Assembly (NCBI RefSeq): GCF_008011855.1
Contig: NZ_VOUX01000008.1
Coordinates: 62,001-126,000 of the forward strand
Direction of reading: 5' to 3'
Source: Serratia bockelmannii
GTDB taxonomy: Bacteria; Pseudomonadota; Gammaproteobacteria; Enterobacterales; Enterobacteriaceae
DNA length: 64,000 nt
Part shown: in pieces, positions 19,486 to 28,729 of the stretch
How positions within the stretch are numbered: the first letter of the stretch is position 1
Layout of the letters: every line of letters starts with the position of its first letter
The notes under the pieces: model-generated
The model's database searches: none
The model's input: only the letters and a program-made list of their open reading frames with translations
Told to the model about the DNA's origin: nothing
Program-made: the position numbers and the translations under genes

Positions 19486-20306
19486 AGATGAATAAATCCG
19501 TCATAGACATGGGTTGCCGGACCGGTCATAAACAGCGGATTGCCCGGCCCTTTCCAGCGAATATGCAGGCTGCCGCCCGGCAGTTCTACATGCACCTCTT
19601 CTGACAGCAATTCCTGTTGGATCCCCACCGCCACCGCCGCACAGGCGCCGCTGCCGCAGGCCTGCGTTTCACCAGCGCCGCGTTCATAAACGCGCAGCTT
19701 GATGTGATCGCGGCTCACCACCTGCATAAAGCCGATGTTGGCCCGTTCCGGGAAGCGTTCATGCCCTTCCAGCACCGGCCCAAGCAGCTCCACCTTGGCA
19801 GTTGTTACATCGTCCACCTGCAAAACACAATGCGGGTTACCCATCGACACCACGCCGCACAGCACGGTCTGTTCCGCCGCGCGCATGATGTAGGTCTTTT
19901 CAGCCTTAGTGGCGCGGAACGGCACCGCCTGCGGGTCGAAATTCGGTTCGCCCATGTTGACGCACACCAGATCGTCGTCGGTGACGCTGAGCACCATGCG
20001 CCCGGTTTGGGTGCTGACACGGATGTCGCGTTTGTTGGTCAGCCCTTTCAGCCGCACGAAACGCGCGAAGCAACGCGCGCCGTTGCCGCACTGCGCCACT
20101 TCGCTGCCGTCGGCGTTAAAAATTCGGTAGTGAAAATCCAGTTCGGGATCGTAAGGCGGTTCTACCACCAGCATCTGGTCAAAGCCGACGCCCAGGTGCC
20201 GATCGGCCAACCGGCGGATCAGCTCAGGTGAAAAATAGACATTCTGTGTAACGGCATCGACCACCATAAAGTCGTTGCCCAGACCGTGCATTTTGGAGAA
20301 CTGCAT
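19482..20306 (-). CDS. dapF: Diaminopimelate epimerase
   Basis: The 274-residue enzyme matches E. coli DapF in length. The two catalytic cysteines are Cys73 in AQCGNGARC and Cys217 in [10 protein letters not shown], each in the expected duplicated fold. It interconverts LL- and meso-diaminopimelate in the cytoplasm, for lysine and peptidoglycan synthesis. It leads the dapF-yigA-xerC-yigB cluster and follows lptM on the same strand after a 71-bp gap. Confidence 0.98.
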   Translation of the reverse strand: MQFSKMHGLGNDFMVVDAVTQNVYFSPELIRRLADRHLGVGFDQMLVVEPPYDPELDFHYRIFNADGSEVAQCGNGARCFARFVRLKGLTNKRDIRVSTQTGRMVLSVTDDDLVCVNMGEPNFDPQAVPFRATKAEKTYIMRAAEQTVLCGVVSMGNPHCVLQVDDVTTAKVELLGPVLEGHERFPERANIGFMQVVSRDHIKLRVYERGAGETQACGSGACAAVAVGIQQELLSEEVHVELPGGSLHIRWKGPGNPLFMTGPATHVYDGFIHL

Positions 20307-20377
20307 ATCATACTCCGCTATCTGGACGCGCTATCCGTCTTGATGTTGCGGTGGCGCTCGCTACCGCAAACCGGGGT

Positions 20378-20590
20378 TTACTGGTCAACCATCGACGGTT
20401 TTTGCTGAGAGCCAGACTGCTCCTGCTGGTTCTTTTGCACCTGATCGCCCGTTTGCACCGGCGGCTTGGCCGGTTTCTGGCTGGCGGGATCGGCAGGCGG
20501 GAAGTAAAGCGGGCCTTTCAGACCGCAGCCGGCGAGGCCGGTAACCAGAACTGCCATCAGCGCATAGCGTAGTTGTTTTTTCATTTGCAT
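20378..20590 (-). CDS. lptM: LPS assembly lipoprotein LptM (YifL)
   Basis: A 70-residue lipoprotein with a type II signal peptide ending in the lipobox LAGC, then the conserved GLKGPLYFPPAD segment of the LptM family and a low-complexity Gln/Pro tail. In E. coli LptM helps oxidative maturation of LptD in the outer membrane LPS translocon. Two ATGs lie six bases apart (20590 and 20584). The upstream one has AGG at five bases and is used here; the downstream one would give MKKQLRYALM. The gene is divergent from cyaY, as in E. coli. Confidence 0.9.
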   Translation of the reverse strand: MQMKKQLRYALMAVLVTGLAGCGLKGPLYFPPADPASQKPAKPPVQTGDQVQKNQQEQSGSQQKPSMVDQ

Positions 20591-20662
20591 TAATGCCTGT
20601 AATTCATGCGTCCAAGGTCTCTATAATCGCAGGTGGATCATGAAAAGCAATAGGAATTGAAT

Positions 20663-20983
20663 ATGAACGACAGTGAGTTTCACCAGTTGGCCGACCAGCT
20701 GATGCTGAATATTGAAGAGACACTGGACGATTTTGACGGCGATGCGGATATCGATTACGAAACCAATGGCGGCGTAATGACGCTGAGCTTCGAAAACGGC
20801 ACCAAAATCGTCATCAACCGCCAGGAGCCGCTGCACCAGGTGTGGCTCGCCACCAAGGCCGGCGGTTATCACTTCAACTACCGCGACGGCGTTTGGCTAT
20901 GCGATCGCAGCGGGCAGCCGTTTTATCAGCTGCTCAGCGAAGCGGCCAGCGCGCAGGCCGGCGAGGAACTGCATTTTTCCTGA
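20663..20983 (+). CDS. cyaY: Iron-sulfur cluster assembly protein CyaY (bacterial frataxin)
   Basis: The 106-residue protein matches E. coli CyaY in length. It has the acidic N-terminal helix ([18 protein letters not shown]), which binds iron, and the frataxin beta-sheet with [15 protein letters not shown]. It binds Fe2+ and modulates the IscS/IscU cluster assembly machine. The ATG at 20663 follows AGGA; an upstream TTG in frame is not used. Convergent with cyaA. Confidence 0.97.
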   Translation: MNDSEFHQLADQLMLNIEETLDDFDGDADIDYETNGGVMTLSFENGTKIVINRQEPLHQVWLATKAGGYHFNYRDGVWLCDRSGQPFYQLLSEAASAQAGEELHFS

Positions 20984-20991
20984 GGCTAAGC

Positions 20992-21012
20992 AGGGCTCGG
21001 CAACCGAGCCCT
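20992..21012. terminator. Bidirectional terminator between cyaY and cyaA
   Basis: AGGGCTCGG and CCGAGCCCT pair around CAA in the 36-bp gap between convergent genes. There is no long T-run. Confidence 0.65.
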
Positions 21013-21019
21013 TGCGGCG

Positions 21020-23572
21020 TCAATGCAGCTGGAACTGCTGTTTCAGCGGCTGAGCGGCGCCGTCGGCCACCGTCACGCACAGGCTGGACAGCACGTTGCT
21101 GCGGAACGGGATCACCTGCGTGCGCCCGTCGAGTTGCACGATCTGATAGAACTGCGGCAGATTGAAGTTGATGAAGCTGGAGCCGTAGGTGAAGCGATCG
21201 TGCGACGAGGAGTAGAAGCGGCTGACGTCGCGCACCAGCTCCTCTTTACTGCCCTCGCAGTGGTGATACACCTCCACCCGATTCGACTCATCCAGAATAT
21301 AGATGTTGAAGCCCTTGTCGTCTGAGGTGTCTTCGAAGAAGAACTGGATGATCCCCTCGCTGGCGAAGCCGTCCACCACCGGCGGCAGATGCACCTGATC
21401 GGTTTCCACCTTGATAGACAGGCCGTGCAGCTTGTTGTTGGAGATGGCGCCGTAAAACTCCACCGCATTCTCCAGCTTTTGCACCGACACGCTCAGGCGC
21501 TCGAAGAACAGCCCCCAAGTCTGCCCGGCAACGCGCACCGCCTTGAAGCGGCCGGGTTCCAGCCGGGTACTGGACAGGCGCAGCTCGATGCACTCCGACA
21601 CCAGCTGCTGGATACGGGTGCGGATCAGGCCGCGCAGGTGCTGGCTGTAGCAGAACACTTCCACCGACTCCGGCGGCGCGGCGTCCTGGTGCATTTTGCC
21701 GAGAATGGTCTTCAGCGCTTCCAGCACCGACTGCTCGCCGCTGAAATGCAGGGTACGCACTTCGTTCCAGGAGTTGCGATACAGCAGATCGATACTGCCC
21801 ACCAAACACTGCTGCTGCTGGCCGAAGCTGAACACGTCCAGCTTGCGGAAATCGAAGTGCACCACCTGATTGCGGAAGGCGGCGGTCGGATCGTTTTCCA
21901 GATTGACGATGATGGCCAGATGGCGAATTTCGCACGGGCTGTACAGCGCTTTCGGCGTCGGCGCCGGCAGGCGCAGCGGGAAGTGATGAGAAACGTCGGC
22001 CACCAGCTCCTGCAGCTTGGCGGTGTCGCACAGGTTGCCGCTCTTGATGTGCAGGCGGGTCTGCGGCGTTAGCAGGCCGTTGAAATAGGCCCAGGCCACC
22101 AGCTTGTTCAGGTAGCGGTTATATTCCAGCGGCTGATGGCTGACGATCGAATCCATGGCCGGTGCCTGATTATACAGGTACCAGCCGGTGCGGTTGGCGC
22201 GGCCAACCGGCACGTGAATAAAGGTTAAATCGTTTTCCGACAGGTCCGGTGAGATCTGCGGGTTCACCAGCGTCACCTTGCCGGGCAGCGCTTCGAACGC
22301 CGCGTACAGTTTGCGGGTCAGCACGCCGATATCCTGCGGGCTGGCGCTGACGCTGAGGTTGTTGCGGCGGGCGAAACGGATCAGGTTGCGGTAGCTTTGC
22401 ATCATCGCATCGAGCAGTTCGTTATGCGCTTCGCGCACCCGCTCGATTTTCCAGTTGGCGCGGTTATCCAGCATCGCCAGACGCTCTTCGCTCCAGCCCC
22501 ACTCGCTGACCAATTGGCTGAGGATCTCGCGTCGCCAGCCGACACAGGCCTTGGCCAGCGACAGCTTTTCACATACTTTCAGGTAAAAACAGCGGCGGGC
22601 CAGATCGAGGCGGGTGGTGTCGTTGATGTCGGTCAGGTAGCGGGTCACGCGCTCAAGCATCATGCAGTAGGCATCAAGCCCGAAGCTGACGATCTCACCC
22701 TGATGCAGCCGGTGTTTGATGTCCGTCGCCAGCAGTTGGGTATTGGGGTATTCCCAGGAATAGGCTTCCAGCAGCAGGGTCTTCAGCACCGCCTTGTAAG
22801 GCGAATCGATGCTCTTGTACAGCTGCCACAGGCTGGCGCCGAAGTACTCTTCCGCCGACAGCGAACTCAGGCCACCGAGATCCAGCCACTCGTTCGGCGT
22901 CAGCGCACCCTGCGCGTACAGCGACAGCACGTATTCATCGTAGTGCGCTTCTTCTTCGCCCGGTACCATGTTCCACAGGATGCGTTTGCCAGCCAGGCGC
23001 ACAGCGGTGCGATAGAATTCATCGAGCAACAGGATGTGCTGCGTCGAGCCGCAGTCTTCGCCACCCAGGCTGCCGCTTTCATTATGGCGGAAGCGGTTTT
23101 CGTCGATCAGGAAGAAGCTGACCTCCACCCCCATCGAGGCGGCCCACTTCTCAAGCAGGCTGCATTTTTGCTGCAAACGGGTGCGTTCTTCGTTGTCCAG
23201 CCAGGACTGGTGGCAGACCCAGATGTCGAGATCCGAGCTGCAGCTTTGGCCGATAGACGAGGTGCTGCCCATCGAGTAGACGCCGGTGATCGGCAGCTCG
23301 CCGCTGGCCGGCTTGTCAAACGGGCTGCCCCATTTGTCTTCTAAATCGTTCAGGTAATCTTGTTGAGTTTCATCAGGCGTGTAGAGGCAAATGCCATGGG
23401 GAACGTTACCGTTCAGGTAACCCGGCATCAGCGGGTGGTGGTGGTGCAGTAAGGTGGGCAGCAGACTGTATACCCGTTGAAACGCGGGCTTCATAGCCGC
23501 TAGGGCGCGATCGACGCGTAGCTGATTGATCGCATCCAGTCTCTGCTTCAATGTCTCGATGTAGAGGTACAA
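21020..23572 (-). CDS. cyaA: Class I adenylate cyclase
   Basis: The 850-residue protein is nearly identical at its N terminus to E. coli CyaA ([20 protein letters not shown]). The nucleotidyltransferase motif around residues 101-118 (GSTSSIGQS, then SDLD) holds the catalytic aspartates. The C-terminal half is the regulatory region responding to phosphorylated EIIA-Glc in E. coli. It makes cAMP, the CRP ligand. The start codon is TTG, as in E. coli, where the weak start limits synthesis. A conserved CRP site about 100 bp upstream implies negative autoregulation. Confidence 0.98.
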   Translation of the reverse strand: MYLYIETLKQRLDAINQLRVDRALAAMKPAFQRVYSLLPTLLHHHHPLMPGYLNGNVPHGICLYTPDETQQDYLNDLEDKWGSPFDKPASGELPITGVYSMGSTSSIGQSCSSDLDIWVCHQSWLDNEERTRLQQKCSLLEKWAASMGVEVSFFLIDENRFRHNESGSLGGEDCGSTQHILLLDEFYRTAVRLAGKRILWNMVPGEEEAHYDEYVLSLYAQGALTPNEWLDLGGLSSLSAEEYFGASLWQLYKSIDSPYKAVLKTLLLEAYSWEYPNTQLLATDIKHRLHQGEIVSFGLDAYCMMLERVTRYLTDINDTTRLDLARRCFYLKVCEKLSLAKACVGWRREILSQLVSEWGWSEERLAMLDNRANWKIERVREAHNELLDAMMQSYRNLIRFARRNNLSVSASPQDIGVLTRKLYAAFEALPGKVTLVNPQISPDLSENDLTFIHVPVGRANRTGWYLYNQAPAMDSIVSHQPLEYNRYLNKLVAWAYFNGLLTPQTRLHIKSGNLCDTAKLQELVADVSHHFPLRLPAPTPKALYSPCEIRHLAIIVNLENDPTAAFRNQVVHFDFRKLDVFSFGQQQQCLVGSIDLLYRNSWNEVRTLHFSGEQSVLEALKTILGKMHQDAAPPESVEVFCYSQHLRGLIRTRIQQLVSECIELRLSSTRLEPGRFKAVRVAGQTWGLFFERLSVSVQKLENAVEFYGAISNNKLHGLSIKVETDQVHLPPVVDGFASEGIIQFFFEDTSDDKGFNIYILDESNRVEVYHHCEGSKEELVRDVSRFYSSSHDRFTYGSSFINFNLPQFYQIVQLDGRTQVIPFRSNVLSSLCVTVADGAAQPLKQQFQLH

Positions 23573-23888
23573 GACGTCTCGCCTGATTATCCCGGTGTTT
23601 AGAAAAAAACCCGTATTCCATAAGCGCCGTTAGTGTAAGAAGAATATTTGGCGACTTATTGCTGGAAACGTGATCAATTTAACACCTTGCTGATTGACCG
23701 TAAAGGAGGTAACGCTTCACAATTATTGTAGCGCTTCCCTAAACGATTTACCCGCAGTGTTAACTGCCCCAAAGCACATCACACGTCCCTTTGATTCCGT
23801 TGTCCTTTTTCCGCCTCCGGCTTCTTGCACTGACAGTATTGGCTCTCAGTGGTAGGATGGATGGCGAAATATAAAAACGGTAACAAGC
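23573..23888. promoter_or_regulatory. Divergent cyaA / hemC promoter region
   Basis: This 316-bp gap carries the cyaA CRP site (23669-23684) and AT-rich promoter sequence on both sides. The stretch near 23850-23888 should hold the hemC promoter (a TAGGAT-like -10 near 23853). The two genes are divergent in E. coli too. No small ORF stands out. Confidence 0.6.
23669..23684 (-). promoter_or_regulatory. CRP site of the cyaA promoter
   Basis: On the minus strand TGTTAAATTGATCACG matches eight of ten CRP core bases. As I remember the E. coli cyaA P2 sequence, it has the same core, where cAMP-CRP represses cyaA. Confidence 0.75.
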
Positions 23889-24830
23889 ATGTTAGACAAA
23901 ATTATTCGAATTGCCACCCGACAAAGCCCGCTTGCACTCTGGCAAGCACATTATGTGCAGCAACGTCTGATGGCCAGCCATCCCGGCCTGCAGGTCGAGT
24001 TGGTGCCGATGGTGACGCGCGGCGACGTTATTCTGGATACGCCGCTGGCGAAAGTCGGCGGTAAAGGCCTGTTTGTTAAAGAACTCGAGCTCGCGCTGCT
24101 GGAAGGCCGCGCCGACATCGCCGTGCACTCGATGAAAGACGTGCCGGTCGATTTCCCTGCCGGCCTCGGTTTGACCACCATTTGCGAACGCGAAGATCCG
24201 CGCGACGCTTTTGTTTCCAATCGTTTCGCCTCGCTCGATCAGCTGCCGCAGGGCAGCGTGGTCGGCACCTCCAGCCTGCGCCGCCAGTGCCAACTGCGCG
24301 AACGCCGCCCGGACCTGATCGTACGCGACCTGCGCGGCAACGTCGGCACTCGCCTGGCCAAGCTGGACAACGGCGACTACGACGCGATTATTCTGGCGGT
24401 GGCCGGCCTGAAACGCCTGGGGCTGGAGCAACGCATCCGCAGCCCGCTGAGTGCCGAAGAGTGCCTGCCGGCGGTCGGCCAGGGTGCAGTCGGCATTGAA
24501 TGCCGTCTCGACGACAGCGTCACCCGCGCGCTGCTGGCGCCGCTGAACCATGCGGCTACCGAAACCCGCGTGCGCGCCGAACGGGCGATGAACACCCGTC
24601 TGGAAGGCGGCTGCCAGGTGCCGATCGGCAGCTATGCCGAACTGGATGGCGACAGCCTATGGCTGCGCGCCCTGGTCGGCGCGCCGGACGGCAGCCAGAT
24701 GGTGCGCGGCGAACGCCGCGGCCCGGCCGCCGAGGCTGAACGGATGGGCGTTGAGCTGGCGGAAGAGTTGCTGGCGCGCGGCGCGCGCGAGATCCTGCGC
24801 GAGGTTTATCAGGGAAATCCGCCGGCATGA
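23889..24830 (+). CDS. hemC: Hydroxymethylbilane synthase (porphobilinogen deaminase)
   Basis: The 313-residue enzyme equals E. coli HemC in length. Cys242 in [10 protein letters not shown] attaches the dipyrromethane cofactor, and the catalytic Asp lies in the SMKDVP motif; several cofactor-binding arginines ([16 protein letters not shown]) are present. It condenses four porphobilinogens into hydroxymethylbilane in the haem and sirohaem pathway. The ribosome-binding site is weak (GGTAACA). It begins hemCDXY and overlaps hemD by 4 bp. Confidence 0.98.
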   Translation: MLDKIIRIATRQSPLALWQAHYVQQRLMASHPGLQVELVPMVTRGDVILDTPLAKVGGKGLFVKELELALLEGRADIAVHSMKDVPVDFPAGLGLTTICEREDPRDAFVSNRFASLDQLPQGSVVGTSSLRRQCQLRERRPDLIVRDLRGNVGTRLAKLDNGDYDAIILAVAGLKRLGLEQRIRSPLSAEECLPAVGQGAVGIECRLDDSVTRALLAPLNHAATETRVRAERAMNTRLEGGCQVPIGSYAELDGDSLWLRALVGAPDGSQMVRGERRGPAAEAERMGVELAEELLARGAREILREVYQGNPPA

Positions 24831-25567
24831 CGATCCTGGTAACCCGCCCATCGCCTTCGGGAGAGCGGTTAGTGAGCCGGCTGCGCGCACTCGGCCGGGT
24901 TGCCTATCATGCACCGCTGATCGACTTCGCCCCCGGCAGCGATCTGCCGCAGCTGCCGCAGGCGTTGCAGCAGTTGAACGCCGGCGATCTGGTATTCGTG
25001 CTGTCGCAGCATTCGGTGAACTATGCCGATTCGGTCATCGGCCGCGCCGGACTGAGCTGGCCCGCTCACCTGGCCTATTACGCCATTGGCCGTACCACCG
25101 GACTGGCGCTGCACCGCATCAGCAGTTTGCCGGTGGAATACCCGCGCGAGCGCGAGATCAGCGAAACGCTGCTGCTGCTGCCGGCGCTGCAAAAGCTGGC
25201 GGGCAAACGCGCGCTGATTTTACGCGGCAACGGCGGCCGCGAGTTGCTGGGCACAACGCTGAGCGAGCGCGGCGCCGACGTCAGCTATTATGAATGCTAT
25301 CAACGCAGCCCGGTGCACTACGACGGCAGCGAGCAAAGCGCCCACTGGCAGCGTGCCGGTGTGGATACGCTGGTGGTGACCAGCGGTGAAATGTTACAAC
25401 AGCTCTATACTTTAGTTCCTGATTACTATCGTTCTTCATGGCTGCTGCGTTGCCGCCTGGTAGTAGTGAGCGAACGCCTGGCTACCCTCGCCCGGGATTT
25501 GGGCTGGCGTACGATTCGGGTAGCTGACAACGCCGATAATGACGCGCTGATCCGCGCGCTACAATAA
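24827..25567 (+). CDS. hemD: Uroporphyrinogen-III synthase
   Basis: The 246-residue HemD begins [20 protein letters not shown] and has the two-domain HemD layout with the conserved [11 protein letters not shown] stretch. It closes hydroxymethylbilane with inversion of ring D to give uroporphyrinogen III. The start overlaps the hemC stop (ATGA). Sequence is weakly conserved in this family, so operon position supports the call. Confidence 0.97.
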   Translation: MTILVTRPSPSGERLVSRLRALGRVAYHAPLIDFAPGSDLPQLPQALQQLNAGDLVFVLSQHSVNYADSVIGRAGLSWPAHLAYYAIGRTTGLALHRISSLPVEYPREREISETLLLLPALQKLAGKRALILRGNGGRELLGTTLSERGADVSYYECYQRSPVHYDGSEQSAHWQRAGVDTLVVTSGEMLQQLYTLVPDYYRSSWLLRCRLVVVSERLATLARDLGWRTIRVADNADNDALIRALQ

Positions 25568-25589
25568 TCTGACTATGGGATGTGCCACT

Positions 25590-26714
25590 ATGACGGAACA
25601 AAATACCCCAGCCGCCCCGGTTGAAGAGCCAACCACCGCGGTTGAGAGCTCCCAGCAGCCAGCCGCTGCCAGCCGCAAAGGCAAGAACACCGGCCCGGTG
25701 CTCGGCGCGATCGCTATCGTGCTGGTCATCGCCCTCGGCGCGGGCGGCTATTACCACACGCACAAGCAGGCGCAACAGCTGATCGCCGCCAATCAGGCGC
25801 TGCAGCAGCAGCTTGAAGGCGTGAAGCAGAGCCAACAGCAGGAAAGAAATGCGCTGGAAGGCCTGCTGCAGCAGCAGGGTAAAACCCTGGACGCCGCCGA
25901 TCGCGAGCAGGCGAATTTGGCGCGTCAACTGAGCGAGCTGCAGGAAAAAGTGGCGACCATCTCCGGCAGCGACGCCAAAACCTGGCTGCTGGCGCAGGCC
26001 GATTTCCTGGTGAAAATGGCCGGCCGCAAGCTGTGGAGCGATCAAGACGTGACCAGCGCCGCCGCGTTGCTGAAAAGCGCCGACGCCAGCCTGGCGGACA
26101 TGAACGATCCTAGCCTGCTCGACGTGCGCCGCGCCATTACCGAAGACATCAGCACGCTTTCTACGCTGACCCAGGTCGATTACGACGGCATCATCCTCAA
26201 GGTCAATCAGCTGTCCAACCAGGTGGATAACCTGCGCCTGGCCGATAACGACACCGACGAAGCGCCGATGGATCAAAACAGCAGCGAGCTCTCCGGCTCG
26301 ATCGGCGAATGGCGGCAGAACCTGGCCAAGAGCTGGCGCAATTTCATGGCCGACTTCATCACCATCCGCCGTCGCGATACCAGCGCCGAACCGCTGCTGG
26401 CGCCGAACCAGGACATCTACCTGCGCGAAAATATCCGTTCGCGCCTGCTGGTGGCCGCACAGGCCATCCCACGCCACCAGAACGAGACCTACAAGCAATC
26501 GCTGGAAACCGTCTCCACCTGGGTGCGCGCCTATTTCGACACCACCGATCCGGCGACCAAGGCTTTCCTGGAAGAGCTGGATAACCTGAGCCAACAGTCG
26601 ATCTCGATGGACGTGCCGGATCAGCTGAAAAGCCAGCCGCTGCTCGAAAAAGTGATGCAGACCCGGGTGCGCAACCTGATGACCCAGTCCCCTGCCGCTC
26701 ACCAGGAGGGTTAA
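25590..26714 (+). CDS. hemX: HemX, membrane protein of the hemCDXY operon
   Basis: A 374-residue protein starting [13 protein letters not shown]. It has a low-complexity cytoplasmic N terminus, one membrane segment (about residues 36-57, [21 protein letters not shown]) and a coiled coil (about 60-130) in a large periplasmic or peripheral domain. The enterobacterial HemX/YggX-like function is not settled: it was once annotated as uroporphyrinogen III methyltransferase, but no methyltransferase motif is visible. Five codons upstream of the chosen ATG are in frame but lack support. hemY follows after 3 bp. Confidence 0.93.
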   Translation: MTEQNTPAAPVEEPTTAVESSQQPAAASRKGKNTGPVLGAIAIVLVIALGAGGYYHTHKQAQQLIAANQALQQQLEGVKQSQQQERNALEGLLQQQGKTLDAADREQANLARQLSELQEKVATISGSDAKTWLLAQADFLVKMAGRKLWSDQDVTSAAALLKSADASLADMNDPSLLDVRRAITEDISTLSTLTQVDYDGIILKVNQLSNQVDNLRLADNDTDEAPMDQNSSELSGSIGEWRQNLAKSWRNFMADFITIRRRDTSAEPLLAPNQDIYLRENIRSRLLVAAQAIPRHQNETYKQSLETVSTWVRAYFDTTDPATKAFLEELDNLSQQSISMDVPDQLKSQPLLEKVMQTRVRNLMTQSPAAHQEG

Positions 26715-26717
26715 GCC

Positions 26718-27914
26718 ATGTTACGCGTGCTATTTCTGTTCCTGGTGGTGATCGCCAGCGTGGTGCTCGGGCCGATGTTGGCCGGGCATCAGGGCTACGT
26801 GCTGATCCAGACCGATAACTACAATATCGAAACCAGCGTCACCGGCCTGGTGATCATGTTGGTGCTGCTGTTCGTGGTGCTGCTGGCGATCGAGTGGATC
26901 CTGCGCCGCATCTTCCGTACCGGCGCCCGCACGCGCGGTTGGTTTATCGGCCGCAAGCGCACCCGCGCGCGCCAGCAAACCAAAGCCGCGCTGATCAAAC
27001 TGGCGGAAGGCGACTATAAGCAGGTTGAGAAGCTGATGACGCGCAACGCCGATCACGCTGAACAGCCGGTGGTGAACTACCTGCTGGCCGCCGAGGCCGC
27101 GCAGCAACGCGGCGATGACTTCCGTACCAATCAATATCTGGAACGCGCCGCCGAAGCCGCCGACACCGATCAGCTGCCGGTGGATATCACCCGGGTTCGC
27201 ATCCAGCTGGCGCAGGGCGAGAACCACGCCGCGCGCCACGGCGTCGATCGCCTGCTGAACCAGGCGCCGCGCCATCCGGAAGTGCTGCGCCTGGCGGAAC
27301 AAGCCTATCTGCGCACCGGCGCCTACGCGTCGCTGCTGGAAGTGCTGCCGTCGATGCGTAAAATCGAACTCCACAGTGAAGAGCAGTTGCAGGCATTGCA
27401 GCAACAGGCTTATATCGGGCTGATGAATCAGGCGATGGCGGACGAAGGCAGCGAAGGCCTGAAGCGCTGGTGGAAAGATCAGAGTCGCAAGACGCGTCAC
27501 GAGGTGCCGCTGCAAATCGCGATGGTGGAACACCTGATCGAATGCAACGACCACGAACTGGCGCAGGAGATTGTGCTCGACAGCCTGAAGCGCCAATACG
27601 ACGAGCGCCTGGTGCTGTTGCTGCCGCGGCTGAAGTCCGGCAACCCCGAGCAGTTGGAGAAAGCGCTGCGTCAGCAGATGAAACAACACGGCGCGACGCC
27701 GCTGTTAAACAGCACGCTGGGGCAACTGCTGATGAAGCACGGCGAGTGGCAGCAAGCGGCCGACGCCTTCCGCGAAGCGCTGAAACAGCGTCCGGACGCC
27801 TACGATTACGCCTGGCTGGCCGATACGCTGGAGAAACTGCATCGTTCGGATGAAGCGGCGCAGATGCGGCGTGAGGGGCTGATGTTGACGCTGAAACAGA
27901 ACGGCGGCGAATAA
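26718..27914 (+). CDS. hemY: HemY, TPR membrane protein
   Basis: The 398-residue protein has two N-terminal membrane segments (about residues 1-22 and 42-65) and a basic stretch (residues 75-90), followed by a TPR-rich domain (about residues 90-390). It is the last gene of hemCDXY and is not the protoporphyrinogen oxidase also called HemY in Bacillus. In E. coli it is linked to late tetrapyrrole metabolism without a proven enzymatic role. A strong terminator follows. Confidence 0.95.
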   Translation: MLRVLFLFLVVIASVVLGPMLAGHQGYVLIQTDNYNIETSVTGLVIMLVLLFVVLLAIEWILRRIFRTGARTRGWFIGRKRTRARQQTKAALIKLAEGDYKQVEKLMTRNADHAEQPVVNYLLAAEAAQQRGDDFRTNQYLERAAEAADTDQLPVDITRVRIQLAQGENHAARHGVDRLLNQAPRHPEVLRLAEQAYLRTGAYASLLEVLPSMRKIELHSEEQLQALQQQAYIGLMNQAMADEGSEGLKRWWKDQSRKTRHEVPLQIAMVEHLIECNDHELAQEIVLDSLKRQYDERLVLLLPRLKSGNPEQLEKALRQQMKQHGATPLLNSTLGQLLMKHGEWQQAADAFREALKQRPDAYDYAWLADTLEKLHRSDEAAQMRREGLMLTLKQNGGE

Positions 27915-27935
27915 CGCCCTGCCCGAGAGAGAAGA

Positions 27936-27964
27936 GCGCGGCCCCGATGCCGCGCTTTTTTTTG
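27936..27964 (+). terminator. hemCDXY terminator
   Basis: GCGCGGC and GCCGCGC pair around CCCGAT-type loop bases and are followed by a run of nine or so Ts. It lies 25 bp past the hemY stop. Confidence 0.85.
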
Positions 27965-27985
27965 CTCAGGGTTTTTCTGTGGCGC

Positions 27986-28193
27986 AAAAAAAAACACTTG
28001 CCGTATGGCAAGTGTATAAAGAAGCAATCAGGTCTAGGACAACAGGGGCGGTGCCTCACTCAACGTTCTGCCCTGAGCGTGATGACGGGTTAGTCATCGT
28101 TCTCGTGGGCGATAGGCACCTTAAATCGGCTCTGCGTCATTCCCAGGGTTTATGAAGCCTAAGGCGAACATAAGAGGTGGAATGAGCATCTAC
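27986..28193 (-). ncRNA. glmZ: GlmZ small regulatory RNA
   Basis: The minus strand from 28193 reads GTAGATGCTCATTCC and continues with CTCTTATGTTCGCCTTA and GAATGACGCAGAGCC, all hallmarks of GlmZ. The glmS-pairing part keeps ACGTTGAGTGA-GCACC and TGTTGTC. It ends at an intrinsic terminator (ACACTTGCC/GGCAAGTGT with a T-run at 27986-28012). Length is about 208 nt, against 207 in E. coli. GlmZ is processed by RNase E with RapZ and, with Hfq, activates translation of glmS, supplying glucosamine-6-phosphate. Its position between hemY and the tRNA-Pro operon is the E. coli position. Ends are inferred from homology. Confidence 0.92.
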
Positions 28194-28204
28194 GCTATAG
28201 ATAT

Positions 28205-28220
28205 AGCATTTGGCGTGCCA
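28205..28220 (-). promoter_or_regulatory. Sigma-54 promoter of glmZ
   Basis: On the minus strand TGGCACGCCAAATGCT matches the sigma-54 consensus TGGCACG-N4-TTGCW with one mismatch. The GG and GC elements are ten bases apart and GC lies twelve bases before the predicted +1 (28193). Published work shows that some enterobacteria drive glmZ from sigma-54 with GlrR. Confidence 0.85.
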
Positions 28221-28268
28221 ACTTTTATATTGAGTCCATCCCCATAAGAAAATAGAATTCAAGATATT

Positions 28269-28281
28269 GAAAATATTGATT
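28269..28281 (-). promoter_or_regulatory. IHF-like site upstream of glmZ
   Basis: On the minus strand AATCAATATTTTC fits WATCAANNNNTTR with one mismatch. It lies between the promoter and the distal GlrR-like sites, where a bend is expected for a sigma-54 enhancer system. Confidence 0.5.
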
Positions 28282-28350
28282 TTTATTTAATTCCATCCTT
28301 TGCGTTGCAAATCACTTCCTGGCATTCCTTGCCAGCGGCCGTTATCAGGA

Positions 28351-28463
28351 TGTCGCCTCAAAACGACGACTTAAGCCAAAGCCAACTTTATCTTTTTAAA
28401 TCAATGAATTATTTGTCTCAACCTGACGACAGCGCTGGATGGCGTTGTCGCTGAAAACCAACA
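28351..28463. promoter_or_regulatory. Three GlrR-like enhancer sites upstream of glmZ
   Basis: The GlrR consensus is TGTC-N10-GACA. An exact match lies at 28414-28431 (TGTCTCAACCTGACGACA). Near matches lie at 28351-28368 (ends GACG) and 28446-28463 (ends AACA). All lie 160-270 bp upstream of the glmZ start, a normal distance for an AAA+ activator of sigma-54. Confidence 0.6.
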
Positions 28464-28503
28464 CGCTTGCCAGCAGAGACAAAATGCCCATCCTTCGATA
28501 CGC

Positions 28504-28529
28504 AAAAAACCCGCGCATTGCTGCACGGG
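28504..28529 (-). terminator. Distal terminator of the tRNA operon
   Basis: On the minus strand CCCGTGCA and TGCGCGGG pair (one wobble) around GCAA and are followed by six Ts. It lies beyond the duplicated tRNA-Pro region and should stop any read-through from the tRNA operon before the glmZ enhancer. Confidence 0.7.
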
Positions 28530-28568
28530 CTTGTCGGTATTAGCTTCGTCATGCTGAGAAAACTTGCT

Positions 28569-28638
28569 CTCATAAACGGCAGATGTAAAAAAACCGACTT
28601 GCGTCGGTTTCTTTGAAAGTGGTCGGCGAGAGAGGATT
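28569..28638. repeat. 70-bp direct repeat, copy 1 (tRNA-Pro 3' end plus terminator)
   Basis: This 70-bp block matches 28730-28799 at a constant offset of 161 bp, with only a few differences in the 20 bases beyond the terminator. It contains the last 19 nt of tRNA-Pro and its terminator. Confidence 0.9.
28587..28610 (-). terminator. Second copy of the tRNA-Pro terminator
   Basis: On the minus strand AAACCGAC and GTCGGTTT pair around GCAA and are followed by Ts. It is identical to the terminator at 28748-28771. Confidence 0.85.
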
Positions 28639-28713
28639 ACGCGCATCGTTGATACGCGCCCTGCGGGCCGTTGCTAAAGCAACGTTGTCTCGCTTCGCGA
28701 GGCTCGAACCTCC
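28620..28713 (-). pseudogene. Interrupted tRNA-Pro 3' fragment
   Basis: Reading the minus strand, GGAGGTTCGA (28704-28713) and AATCCTCTCTCGCCGACCA (28620-28638) together rebuild the T-arm, acceptor strand and CCA of the neighbouring tRNA-Pro. They are split by about 66 bp (28639-28704) made almost wholly of short perfect hairpins. The 5' two-thirds of the tRNA are absent. The fragment cannot give a functional tRNA. It looks like an old tandem copy that lost its 5' part and gained an insertion. Confidence 0.75.
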
Positions 28714-28722
28714 TGCGGAGGT
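28640..28722. repeat. Array of five mini-hairpins
   Basis: Five stem-loops stand nearly end to end: 28640-28658 (loop GTT, one wobble pair), 28658-28668 (GCCC/GGGC, loop TGC), 28669-28684 (CGTTGC/GCAACG, loop TAAA), 28689-28701 (CTCGC/GCGAG, loop TTC) and 28708-28722 (ACCTCC/GGAGGT, loop TGC). The first four form the insertion in the tRNA-Pro fragment. No ORF is present. I do not recognise a named repeat family. Confidence 0.75.
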
Positions 28723-28729
28723 ACCCATC

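Noticed and set aside
28640-28722. CRISPR-like repeats
   Set aside because: The hairpins differ in sequence and spacing, there are no regular spacers, and no cas genes are in the window.
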